A DNA stretch of 64,000 nucleotides from Arthonia radiata. Taxonomy: Eukaryota; Ascomycota; Arthoniomycetes; Arthoniales; Arthoniaceae. The notes under the pieces were generated by a model, which saw nothing but the letters and a program-made list of their open reading frames with translations, was not told the origin of the DNA and did no database searches. Where the stretch lies: positions 868,001 to 932,000 of the forward strand of contig PSQN01000006.1 in NCBI GenBank assembly GCA_002989075.1, in the 5' to 3' direction. The position numbers were made by a program, and so were the translations under genes. Below, piece by piece: positions 29,200 through 41,900 of this stretch. Numbering within the stretch: position 1 is the stretch's first letter; every line of letters starts with the position of its first letter.

Positions 29200-31130
29200 A
29201 AAATTCTCAGCGCGGGTCCGAATGTTTAACCTGCAATTGCTATTCATTGAAAGCATGTAACTACGATTCAACCATATTGTCGGCCAATTTGTGGCGCATT
29301 ATCCAGCAACAGAGCGTTTGCAAGGTACAAGTAATGTCCCTCGTCTCGAACAATCCGCTACGCCAGCCCTCTACGGTTGCTAATATTAATTCAGAAATAT
29401 TATCTATGAAGTGTATATGCTCACGATGTTATACATTGGCTCTGTCGTAGTCTATGGGATATTATAAAGTAGAGCATCTGCATGGTACAAGTAATGCCTC
29501 CACCCTACAGAATATTTACGACGCCAGTCCCTTACTGTTCCCAAGGCTGGTTCAGAAACAATATCAATAAGGCGTATGTGCTCGCAATATTGTATACTGG
29601 CGCTGTCGTAGCGTACAGAATATTATTAAGCAGAGCACCTGCATAGTACAAGTACTGTCTTTAACCTCAAAAAAATCTGCTACGCCACCTCTTGACCGTT
29701 CCCAATGCTAATTCAGAAACAATATCGGCAAGGCATATGGGCTCGCAATGTTGTACAATGGCACTGATCGCAGCCTACAGTATATTGCGAAGCAGAGCAC
29801 TTGCATGGTACAAGTAATGTCCCTCGTCTCAAACAAATCTGCTACGCCACCTCTTAACCGTTCTCAATGCTATTTTAGAAACAGTATCGGCAAGGTATAT
29901 AGGCTTATAATGATGTACATTGGCCCTAATCGTAGCCTACAGGATATTATAAAACAGAGCATCTGTACAGCACAAGTATTGCCTCTACCCTACCAAAGCT
30001 TTGGCTACGCCAGCTCCTCACCTCCGCATCGAGATGTCTCAAGATTATATCGATGCGGTGTGATTGCTCGTACAGTACAGCACCTGTACACCACAAGTAA
30101 TACCGTAACCCTACAAAACTTCTATTACTGGAGTTCTTTACCAACCTAGCGAGGCACTTCAAAATAGTACTAACACCGTATACATGCTCAAATTTGAGCG
30201 TCACTCGCCTCCAGTCTCACACAGCATAGCACCTGCACAGTATATGAAGTTCCTCTACCGTACCAAATTTCCGCTACGCCCGCTCTTTTCCTTTACAATG
30301 CAGCGTTTCAGGATGATACTAATGTGGTCTATATGCTCAGAATGTAGTACTAGTCGCGCCTCCAGTCCCATACGGAATAGCACCTGCACAGTACATGAAA
30401 TTCCTCTAACGTGGCAGAATTCCCCTACGCCGTCTCTCTACCTTCGTACCGAGGTTATTCAAGACAATGGCGATGCCGTGTGTATTACTCAAAATCCCAG
30501 GCGTCAAAGGCGTCGTTCGCGTATGACGTCCCGTATGGCGGAGCACACGTACAGCCTGGCTGATGCTTCGGTCTTGGAGAATCTCTGCTACGCCAGTTTT
30601 CCACCTTAGGTTGAGGTAGGTTGGAAGGACATCGATCTAGGGTGTTTGCTCGACACCTTAGATTTATCTCAAGAACGCTTGACATGTTGTAGAGTAAAGC
30701 ACTTCCATCAGTGATGTCCTTGACCTCAAGAGCAATCCGCCGCGCCAGCTCTTTAACCCGTATTACGGGGCTTTGAAGATGATACCAATCTAGCATGTCT
30801 GCTCAAAGTTTCTGGATGTTGACCGTCTATCAGACGCTTTGGAACCTGTTCTGGAAACAGAGCATCCGGCACATATACAGCACCAGCAGTGCATCCATCT
30901 TCATGAACCTCTGCTACGCCAGCTCTTGATCACTCTTCATACGACTTCGGAGCTATACTGGTCCGGCACGCATGCTTGAGATACTAGACATGAGCGGACA
31001 TCGGCCGTCCCGTGGATACACCTAGTATCCCACAGCAGGGCCTTAACATAGATTAAGGGACGACCTCATCTTGAGGCGTAACAGCTGCGCCTATCCTTCA
31101 CCGTTTCGAAGGCTATTGTGGGATTGACAT
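29200..31130. repeat. Degenerate tandem repeat array, period about 150-175 bp, about 12 copies
   Basis: A recurring block, CTACGCCA followed by GCTCTT-ACC-like text and preceded about 35 bp upstream by GTACAAGTAATG-CC, returns at regular spacing. The anchor ACGCCA (or variant) starts at 29360, 29521, 29682, 29844, 30007, 30127 (variant), 30276, 30427, 30590, 30742 (variant), 30916 and 31087 (variant). Spacing is 161-163 bp for the first five copies and 120-174 bp after. Other shared words are GAGCA-CTGCA, ATATTAT and TATATGCTC. Copies differ at many positions, so the array is old. No protein frame persists across units. Confidence 0.85.
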
Positions 31131-31855
31131 CAAGCCGGCGCATAGACTCGGGATGTTGGACACTCGCTCTGTTGTAGACAAGCGTAAAATATCATGCAGC
31201 AGAGAGTCCACGCCCCTGATACGTATTCAAAAATGGTCTTTTTGGTGGCTCTCTGTGGGTGTAACCTCGAATGTCTTAACTCAGCTGCGTTTCTTGTCGA
31301 TATTCATGTTGTACAGGAAATCATCGGCTGACGTTGGTTCATTATACCTCTTACGCAAGCTGACAGGAAGGTCCAGCGCTCGACAACCAGCGTTCGGCAT
31401 CTACCACACAGGCGTCATCTTCAAACCTGCTGTCCAAGGTCCGAACACCGCGGATGACTGATCTGTCGAGCATGACCCGTCGGAGCACGGGATGAGAGTT
31501 TCCCACGCCGCGACTCTTGGCCCAGATTCCAGCCGCGTCTCAGAGCCCATCAGATAGCCACGTAGTCGCCTGATGGTTGCTGCGCCAGCATAATGATCGG
31601 GCGAGACGACGCTCCAAACCATGAGAGGACTACTCAAGTAGACGTGTAAATGCTAGACACTTTAATATTTAGCTCATACATTACTATCAAAGAGAAACCG
31701 TGACCGTCATGCCATGCTGTGCAGGTCCCTTTTCCATCCGTCTTCCAATGCATATGAGAAGCAACGCCAGATTCCATGACATACAGTCGTACATCGCCTA
31801 CTCTTCACTATTGTGCTCATGCCCTCCACGTTACACGCTAGAACAACGGACGTAC
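31131..31855. other. Intergenic, 3' flank of class V chitin synthase
   Basis: A possible last, strongly decayed unit of the tandem array (ACGCCC at 31210) lies at the left. No gene is recognised. Confidence 0.4.
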
Positions 31856-34800
31856 CTACAGCTGCCCGCTCAGCACCGCCTCGGTCGCACTCCCAATGTA
31901 CGTCTTCTTCGCCTCGAGACTGCAGCCGAACCGCCTTTCCAGCTCCAGCTTGACGCTCTTCTTCGTCACAGCCATCAAATCCGCCCCTCGCAGGACCTCG
32001 CGGATCTCGGCCAAAATCGCATCGTCGCTCGGCAGCTGGCCCAGATCCATCATCTCGTACCCAGCCCCGGGCAGTGCCTGAGCCCCCCCAAAACTGGTAC
32101 CGCTGTTATACCGTGGCGGGGGACCCAAGCCCAGATTCGTTGACATCGGCCTGCTGGGCGGGTGGAAGCCCAGCTGCGACTCCGAACGCAATGCCTGCGT
32201 GTGCACCTGCGGCCCGTAGAAGTTGCCGGCGTCACTCTTCGGATACATGACCCCCGACTTCGTCGCGTAGGAGACGCCACTAGCGAGACTTCTCGTGTCG
32301 TCGTCGGCGCCCGCGGTGGCGGTCTGCGCCTCCCAAAGCTCTGCCTGGTATTCTTCCCAGCGCTTATGGGGGATCGTAGATGGGTCGAACTTCCCTTCGT
32401 CGGAGACCACGACCTTGTTGCCTTTCTCCCCTGTCACTACACGCGTGTTACCCCAGGAGAAATCGTCCATGTGCCAGAAACTGTACAGAGGCAATGCCAT
32501 AGCGAATACGGGCGTTGCCAAGATGTAGATGACCATCCAACCCACCATTTCCCACTTGCGGCGCAGGATGAAGATGATGGCCTGTAAGCCGTAGATCGCG
32601 CCGAGGATGATGAAGGACCAGATGGGAATGTTGGAGGGGTCGGAGACGATCTTGTAGATGAGATAGGCGATGTAGCCGACGATGACGGGCTGGACGATAG
32701 TGGAGAGTAGGTCGATAAACACAACAAAGCGCATGGAGAAGCAGCAGAAGCCGCAGAGCTGCTGGAGCGGAATGAGCTCGATGAGGTTGTGCACGGTGGA
32801 GTTGATCCAGCGGCGGCGCTGCGAGAGGAAGACCTTCCAGCTTTCGGGTGCGATTGTCCAAGCGTGCGCGCGGAAGATGTATTTCGTCTTGTACATGCTG
32901 TGGAATTTGATGAGGAGGGTAGTAAGGTAACGATCTTCTCCGAGGTGAAGGAGATTTTTCATGTGGAGGGTGTCCACACGGAGTTCGGCATAGGCGTCTA
33001 CCACCTCGCGAGAGACGAAGAGTGGCTTGCCGGTCTCTGCAGCGCGGATCCTGTACATGGAGAAACAACCCGGTAGACAAGTGACGCAGCCAAAGAGCGA
33101 TTCAAATGCTTTGGTGAGATTGTGCGAGATGTAGTATTCGTAAACCTGTATCATGGTGACGATGGAAGATTTGGCGTTAGTCAAGGCCGTTTCACCACAC
33201 ACCCCGATCAAGCGAGTGTCGTTGATGAACGCTGAGACGAAACGCGTGGCAGAGTCTGGCGCAACGACGGTGTCGGCATCGATCTGCAGCAAGAATTCGT
33301 AGAACGTGGGGTTTACGCCGATAATGTTCCGTATTTGATGGTGCATCTCGAGCTCGAGGGGCGTCATTGGGAGATTGTAGTGGACACGGTTCAAGAAGCG
33401 CATGAGGACCATTTGCGAGTCACGCTTGCCTCGGTTGCCGGGTCTATAAATGTCAGCGCGCGGCGATGTGAGAGGGGAATGGTTTGTTTGACGTACCGTG
33501 ACACCTCCGAAGGTTTACCAATTTTCACGACCACAAGGAACGGCACAATGTGACCTTGAACTTCGTACAGCCCAGAGTAGACTTTGCCCATATTGTGTTG
33601 TTTCTGACCTTCACCCAAGCTCTCAAAGCTCAGAGGCTCAGGATCCACGGTCTCCGGAACACCCAAGATATCGAGTACAATGCGTGGTGTGGGTCGATCG
33701 TTGCCTTGTCCAATGATCATACCGTCGCAGACAATGAAGAGCAATTTACGCTTGTCGTCGTATCGCATGCGAGCCGCAGAATCGATGGCGCGACGCAGTG
33801 AGTCTTCGTCTTCGGTGTAGGCCGGAACGGTGGCAATAATGAACTTATCGAGGTTCTCGGGTAGGTTCTTCTTGCCGAATTGCAAAGCCGCCAGGAACTT
33901 GACCCCAATGACGAGGCACAGTAAGAGGGAGATGGCCAACATGAGATAGTTCGCAAATTGACACTGTGGCGAGTTACGAGTGTCCACAGCGCCGACATAG
34001 AACAAGTTGTCGAGACAGACTTGCATATTCGTCCGCGTCTGCCGGTCCATAGCGAGGGCCTGCCACTTTTGAGTGATATCCTGACCGGCACTTTGGCGGA
34101 ACAGATCCACGACGTCATTGACCATGTACGTGTTAGAAGCATCTGATGAGATCCGATCGCCCGTATAGTTTGCTGGGTATCCGTTGGGGACGCCGCCATT
34201 GATGTAGGTTGTCAGGTCATAGACGCGGTCGTTGATGTACGCAATGTTTCTCGCTTGCTTGTCCACCAGCGTATTCATGTACTTGTGTGAGTACCCAACT
34301 CGACCCTTGAAGAAATGCTCTTCCAGGTAAAGCATCTGGTACGTCAGCCAGTCTGGTCGATAATCTTTGTTAGGCTCGCCGTTCTGTCCGTAAGCCCACC
34401 GGAAGTCGTGATATTGCGCATTGGGGTCAGCAGCGTTCACCTGATTTGTTTGCTGCGTGTAGTTGGTGGATTGGAATGATAGCTGTACTGCGGGGTCAAC
34501 AGAGCCGTCCTGGCCAGGACACATCGCGGATACCTGAACAGGGAACAAGGGTGTGACATCTTTGCCTGCGTACTTGTTCAATGCTGAGGCTGGAATGATG
34601 TTAGGGTAATGCGAAGGTATGAACGCCCCCAGATTGAACACCATCCCGCGCATAGCGACAAAGGCATCTGCTCCTTTCACGCCGTTGTGACTTGACAGCT
34701 CCTCCAGAGAGTAGACGAATTGTTTCGGACAGATGAGCATGGGGAAGACAACGATGAAAAAGATAGCAACTGCGCATGTGAGCCAGATGAGCAAGTTGAT

Positions 34801-37664
34801 GGCGTACTTCTCTCTCCAGGCGGCCCGAATGTCCTTCCGCGGGATGCGACCAAAGACTTTGATGGCGAAGCCAGGGATGTACCAGGTAAGAAGCCACACA
34901 ACGAACATCCATCGCTTTCGACTGCCGCTGGTGTGAACCGTGTCAACTTCCTCCATTGTCTTTTCGTTGCCCTTCTCTGCCATCTCCTCTCTGCTTTCCA
35001 TGTTTTTGAACATGTCTCCCTGGTGGAATGCAGAGCCAGCAGCTTCGGATTTGGCATCGATCTCTTTGCTGCCAAAATAGCCGCCTGACTTGTCATCATG
35101 GAAAGACTGTGTGCCCCCGTTCAGCAGATTCATCCGGGAGTCGCTAAGACCGCCGAGCTGAGCGTCAGAGAGGAACGTCGTTCGCTCATACATTGGTGTT
35201 TCTTGATGGAGTGACCGCGCTTGAGGTCCAGCGCCGTGGCCGTCCTTGGCGATAGACATCCAGCATGGCTCGCTTAGTAACACACCAGTAAGGCCAATGC
35301 GAGCTTCGTTGACGGGCCAGTGCTTCTCTTCTAGGATCGCCGCGGCCTTCTCACGCTCACTGCCCATCATGATGTCATCCGGCAAGGTCATGCCAATGAA
35401 CTCTCCAAACGGTACGAATATACTAAAGTCGGCGTTTCGTAGCCTTTGGCTGATCTCCGCAATGCCCAATGTCTGAATCTGTGCACGAACGCATTTGCTG
35501 TCAAATTGATTTGCAATCCGACGGTCGTTCGGCTTCAGGCAGAAAACGAAATATGGATTTGTGTTAGGTGAGGAGATTGACTTGGTGATGTTGTCCAACG
35601 AGGATAGGAACTCCGCTGATGCGCCTTGAGCACCAGTGTTGGCATCGACCTTTCGACGCCGGCCACCCTTGCTCTGCGTCGCGCCGAGCGAGCTTTCGTT
35701 GTCCGCTTCAGGTGCCGGTGATCCATTGTCGTCAAACGGCCGGGATCCCAGACGGGTTGGCCTATCGCCTCTTCGCCGAGCCATGCTAGGTGTTCGAGAT
35801 GGCTTTGACCTCAGGGTCGCCTGTACGACGGCGTTCTTATCTTGCGGGTGAACAACGGTTGTGAGGGCTTCTTGACCGAACAGGCTCTTCACAAAGCCGC
35901 TCTTGGTGGACCTCATCAAGTTCATGAGATCGCCGGAGACGACCTCTCCGTTCTCTTCGAGAAGACCGTCCACAGGGTATTCGACCTCGCCGGCCCAATG
36001 ACGCACAGTAAAGGTGGCGTTCTGGTTGCGTGTCTGGAAGTTGCTGCCAGGGATGGTCGTCATGGAAGACCCCACTTCGATGGCAGGATTCTTGCCCTCA
36101 AAACGCTTTCGAGCACTCTCAAGGAACTGCAGATCAGTCTTGCCTCGTCGCATCTGGTCGTCAAGGATGCTCAAAAGACCATTGCCTGGCTTTAGGAGAC
36201 CTTTGACGGCGTCGGAATTGTCAAAGTAGCTGGTAGGCGGGACTGATATCTCCTCAGTCTCTAACATGCCAGCCTTTTCCTCGAAGAAAGAATGCAGGCA
36301 GAAATGATAGAGCGATTCGGTGGCAGCATTGCTGAGAAGCTGGTCGAGAGCTGACCCAGTGGAGCATTGCTGAGCGAAGCCAGGGAAGTCGACCAAGGAT
36401 ACGGTGTTCCCAATGACCTCGTCGACAGCACAGACGCGCTGATTCACCGTCTCCAGTACGTAAGCGACCAATAGTGAATAGAGTGTTCTTGCTAGCTCAT
36501 CCGCGTTTTCGCGAGCTCCTTTGGGATCAAGCATGACCGTGACGCGCTCACGGTGCAAAGTCTTCGTCTTGTAGCCTAGACTTGTCTCCAGATCAGACTC
36601 GGCGACTCCCAAGAAAGCCGCAATGATTTCGAGCGACTCGCGATTGCGTACGCTTGTGACTGCTTCACCACCCTCGTGTGAATACCCACCGCTGTCATCA
36701 GGAGCAGTAGTAGTCGATTGTGTGGTGTGAAATTCCAGTTGGCCCAAATGCAGGATCGCGGCTAAAGTTTGGCAAATCTCAGCAATCTCAGGTCGTGGGA
36801 ACTCAAGTTTTCTCAAGGCGGTCTTGAAATGCTGAAAGCCTTCTGCATCGTTGATGCCGACCTTGAGCTGTGTGGGGTGGCCCAGGTATCGCCATCGCTT
36901 CTGCCCACCTCCAACGCTGGCCCGATTGCCAGCATCGGAGGCTTGATATGCCGGCAGATCGAGACCCAAATGTTGTTTCTCAGCTGCGCTTGTTCCCGCG
37001 AGGAGGTAATACAAGGCGTGGAAGCTTCGCTCTCCGGTAGGCACTGCCGCGATTCTGCTTCTTTCTAATCGATGGTCTAGCAGCTTACCGCCAATGAGTG
37101 TAGGGTGCATCGAAGTTGATGTGTCGTATTGGAGCTCGAAGAACAAGCCAGCCTTTGAAGCCGTTGGTGTCGTCACAGATTTGGTGGTCGTCAGCGTATC
37201 GAACACAAATGCAGCGTAGGACAGCTTTGTAGACAGAGGCGTAGAAGACATTGACAGCATCGACGAGAGAAAATGTGAGCGAACGGTTGTTTTCCCGGAT
37301 CCTGATTCACCGAGAAAAACCACAGCCTGGTTCTCATTGCGCTGACCAAGCCGAGTCCATGCCCTTGAAGCGAGCTCTTCAGCAGCGCCCATGGCACTGC
37401 CGTCCTTGCCTCCATTGGGACCCTTCTGCGACGAGGTGTATGTATTGAGCGCAATAAGGGCGTGTGATGAAAGTCGTGCGGTGGGCAGAGAGACATGGAA
37501 ACGACTGGCTAGGTGAGCAGTGATGTGAGTGTCGCTCTGCAGATGGGGAGGTAGTGAAGGTATCTGTCAAATCATTAGAAATGAGAGCGCATTGATTTCT
37601 CGCCGAGGAAACATACAGAATCTTGGGCATGCTGGGGAGCGCCGCCAGCCATAAAGCCCGACAT
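31856..37664 (-). CDS. csmA: Class V chitin synthase with myosin motor domain
   Basis: Exons 37664-37617, 37563-33497 and 33443-31856 give about 1900 aa, near the family norm. Both introns are 53 bp (GTATGT...GACAG; GTACGT...TATAG). Exon 1 encodes [16 protein letters not shown], and the join continues [20 protein letters not shown], typical of the family. The motor-like head has an intact P-loop GESGSGKT near residue 100. Then come membrane segments around [15 protein letters not shown] and [20 protein letters not shown], a cytochrome-b5-like segment, and the chitin synthase 2 domain, with catalytic QRRRW near residue 1580 in [15 protein letters not shown]. The end carries a DEK-C-like domain ([14 protein letters not shown]). 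It polymerises chitin from UDP-GlcNAc at the plasma membrane; in Aspergillus the motor links it to actin for polarised growth. The symbol follows Aspergillus usage. Confidence 0.95.
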
Positions 37665-38909
37665 GACGGGCTCGGTAAGGGCGGCGGACCGCAATGCAGC
37701 TCGGGGTGTTTGCTACCAAGTTGACCAGAGGACGCCTAGGAGTAACCAGAAAGAATTCGAACGTGTATGGGATTTCCAGTGCGATCGTAGTTGGTGATGA
37801 GTATTAAAAAGCCGTGGCAGACGCTAAAAATGAGATCAAACACGAAACGAAGGCTCAGGCGTGCGACCTGCGAGGTATCGACAGGATGAAGCGAGCGTAA
37901 ATGGCACCGCTGTAAGGACAGCAATAGACAGGTCAACCTCCCGGAGCAAAAGCAACGAGTGGGAGTGGTGATGAGGGAAGATGAAGAGGTGAGCGAGGGG
38001 TGAACGGTGTCCGACGGGGGGCGCAAGAATACAGTACTGCAAGTGAGAGAATAGTTGTTGTCTGTAAAGTGAGACGACAACGTTGAGCATTGGCCAGGGG
38101 CAACGGACTCGGTTCGGGCAAGGCTAGATACTGGTCGAGATGCCGACCCATCGACGAACAACGATCAGTACAGAGGCCGTATTCAAAGCAAGACGATTTC
38201 ATCACGTCTATTCATGCATGGCACGCCAGTTCTCTGACTGCCGTTCGCTCATCGAAGAAAAGCATGAGCCCACGAATGAATGCTCGACATGGTAACATAC
38301 AGAGTGGTGGGTCGGCATGCTGTCCTGTTGACATCCACTATCGATAGATGAGGCTTAGATCGATATGAGCCATACGCTCTCACCACATGGAGTAGTGATC
38401 TGCAGGTGCTCAGCCCTATATCCGTGATGATACTATATTGGGCAGCTCGTCGTTCTGATGGCGACGAGAAAAGCGATGCGTGATTATTTGCATCTGTATT
38501 CTGTCATCCAGATCTCCACCCCCTATGCCCGTCAACTCGTCCGGCTCTTCCACGTCAAAACATCGCTTCTAATAACTCTCATCCTCTCCTCCACGCGCCC
38601 ACTACCTCTTCCTCACCCTCTGTCAATCGCTCTTCCATCTGGTGAACTGCTTCATTGCAGTTTGCGTTGGTTTTCGGGCATCTCGTACCATCAGCAGATC
38701 CGACCACCTTCGTTTGCGCCCGGAATCAGCCCTCGTGTTCAATTCTCTCACCCGTTCTCCACCACCACTCGTTCACCACTGGCACCTCTTTAATATCTAG
38801 GATACTGTAAAATCATCAGTCCGGCAGTACACAGTCGTCGAATTGTTCGCACATACATTTTTATCGATCACTCCCACGTCTCCACGGTCCTTGAGGCCAC
38901 TTCGAAGCT
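37665..38909. promoter_or_regulatory. Shared promoter region of the divergent chitin synthase pair
   Basis: The 1245 bp between the start codons of the class V (minus) and class VII (plus) chitin synthases is free of supportable genes. The last 400 bp before the class VII start is C/T-rich on the plus strand (long runs of CTC and CCTC), as in many fungal promoters and 5' UTRs. A head-to-head arrangement suggests co-regulation. Confidence 0.6.
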
Positions 38910-41900
38910 ATGGCCTACGAAGGGAGCCGCCTCTCGACCTACTCCAGTAATTCCAATGTCTCTCGCGCCGGGCCTTCACCATCGGCGCAAGTCTCGACTC
39001 AGACACTGCTCAACGCCCTTCACACCTCATACTCGCAGTCGAAACCGCTCAGCCTAGAGTCCAGTACGAGCCTCGTCGTCAACACGTGGCTCACCGCTGC
39101 AAGAGAAGGTCTCGCCGGCAGACAAGGCGGGACTGTGGATGGTGAGATAGCCAATCGCGCTTGGGAACATGCAAGACGGCGAGCAGAAGATGCTTGCATA
39201 GTCTTGGGCTCGCTGCATCAGTCCACGCCTTCCCTATTGTTTCCCTTCGTTTCAGCATTGCCCATATCAACACCAGCCATGTTCTACACAGCTGCGTCAG
39301 CCATTCGACCATTCTTGACGTGCTCCACTCCGCAGAACCCCTCCGCAGCCAGGCATTCTGCTCTCGCCGCAAGCTTCACTCTCAATCTGTCAGGCCATCT
39401 GATTGGAGCCTCTCTCAAGCTCTCCTCCTCTGGCATCGATACAACCAAAGGACTTTTGAATGTGCCAGCCGAACACGGTCACCGAGCATTCGACGTCTTT
39501 TACTACCTCTTGAGCTCCGCATCATCCGCCACCGAGCGCGAGTTCCTAGGACTTCGCAACCCCCAGAATTACGCTCTTCTGAAGCGGTCCGGAACATATG
39601 ACCCGCCAAGCTATTTGCCAACAGCTGATGATGCGGCGGCTGCGGAAGAATTTCGAGATAACCTCAAGGCCATCGGAATCACGGGACGGGCTCGCCGCGA
39701 CCTTGTCTCTGTGCTTGCTGCTCTTTTGAAGCTGGGCGACACTCTCGGCTACTTGGTCGATGACGAGCAGCTCGCAGATATTTGTGAAGACGCAGCAGGC
39801 CTTCTTGGACTCGAGCCAGATGTTCTGCTGCAGAAGTGCAACTCTGAGGAGCGGCAGACTTTCATTGCCGGCGTATATGAATCCCTCGTCGATTGGGTCA
39901 TCTCCAAAGCCAACCACGCGATTGCAGTCGACTTCCGCGGAGGCAAGCGTAAATCCACTGCTAGTAGCAGTTCTGGAAACGACGCCCTCACTCCTAGCAC
40001 TAGTGATGAGGCGAATGAAGAAACCGCTTGCATTACAGTATTGGAATGCCCAAACCCTGACCTGGGCAAGGCCATGGCGTTGCGCACCGTTTTTGATGAC
40101 CACGAAGGTATTAATGCAGAAATGAAACAAGATGGCGTTGCTGTCGCCCCTGCTGGTCACTCCGTCGTGAAAGAGATGCAAGATGCTGTCTCGGCTCACG
40201 AGGCTGAGCTCGGGATTATGTCAGGGTACGCGGGCCAGCAGAAAGAGCTTGAACAGGATCGTAAGGAGGCGGTCCTGGAGAAAGTAAGCCACGAGGTTGA
40301 GGATGGCGCTTTTCTCAAAGGCCTTCTTTTACACGCAGCTGGCCACCACACTGTCGGTCATGCAGGCCGCTTTGATCTTATGACGGTCATTGGAAGCAGT
40401 CGTGTGTGGGTCCACTTGTGTCTACACCCAACCGATGAGACACCGGCTTCGATCGCTGCAACATCTGCCCCTTGGTCCGCGGGCTCGCCATCTCGCCAGC
40501 TGCGAGCATGGCGACTGCCTGAGTGGGCTAACCGCCGCAACAAGCAAATGGACTACACCGCTGACTTTGACCTTGACGAGTTCTGCAATCGATATGCTCG
40601 GCTTGGTTGCAAAGAGGGCCGCGACGGCATCGAAAGCTTCATTCTCGAGCGAGGCTGGAGCAATGGCGAAGTCCATGTTGGGACTGAGCGAGTCTGGATC
40701 CGTGAAGGCTCTTGGTGGGAAGCTGAGAGCATGTTGGACATGCTTCCATCTGACCACTCGCCTGGTAATATGATGGGCGGCAATTACCAAGACCATCCTA
40801 CCAATGGCAGCGGCTTTTTTGGCTCGCCGTTTGGTGACAATATGACTCTGCAAGAAAGTCGCGACAATCTACTCCAGCGAAATCAAAGCGCAGCCACCCT
40901 CAACCACAACCAGGTAGCTCCTCCACGCTCCCTGGCACCTACGCGGTTGACGTCTCGCAATGTCAGTGCTGGCGACTACGGTCTCGGCAGGAAAGGTGAT
41001 GCAAAAGGCCTCGACGACTACGCAGCCGATCTAGACCCTGAACTTGGTGACGGAAAGCACGTTGAAGAGCAAGCGATTAGCACAACTCGAAAGGTGTGGG
41101 TCCGATTCGTATGGGCTCTCACGTTTTGGATTCCCTCGTTCATGCTTAAGGCGGTCGGCCGCATGCGGAGACCTGACGTCCGCATAGCATGGCGAGAGAA
41201 GCTCGTCCTTGTGACTCTGATTCTTCTGCTTAACGGAGCTATCCTCTTCATCATCGTGGGTATGGGTAATATTCTATGTCCTAACTATGATAAGGTTTGG
41301 AACGCCGCTGAGCTCAGTACTCACCAAGGAACCAATGACTTCTATGTCGGTATTCACGGTCACGTCTACGACATTACAAAATTCGCTAAAGTCGACCACG
41401 CCTCAGCATCTGGTGTAAGCATCCAAGACGGGCAGATGCAACAAACCGCCGGACAGATATGCGATGTCATGTTCCCGCTGCCGATGAACGTTGCATGCCC
41501 CGGTTTGGTTTCCTCTAACACATTCCAATTGCGAACGAACGACACTGCCGTTCCTTCAAACATCCAAGGCTTCACTCAACCGCCAACATCCCATTGGTCG
41601 GGACAATTGGCAGCCTATCCCAGTATGAAGAATGAGCGCTGGTACCAGAGAACTTTTCAGCCTGCTATGAAGGATTATTACAAGGGCGACCTGGTCTGGA
41701 CTAAGACTGATATGGCCAAACAAGGCGACGAATCGGGACGCAACTGGGTTCGCATTCAGGACAGTGTCTTCGACCTCACGCAGTATTTCTACACCAAATC
41801 AGCCATGAAGAACTACCCGCAAGCCTCTTTCCTCGACTCGACATTGGAAGATATGGTTCAGCAAAACCCTGGCCAGGATATTACCGAAATGTGGCAGACG

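Noticed and set aside
29200-31130. Possibility that the tandem array is a CRISPR or a transposon terminal structure
   Set aside because: Units are adjacent, diverged and about 160 bp, with no short identical repeats separated by unique spacers, no terminal inverted repeats and no transposase frame.
32448-33080. 210-aa minus frame within class V chitin synthase exon 3
   Set aside because: An alternate frame of the catalytic domain region; no motif.
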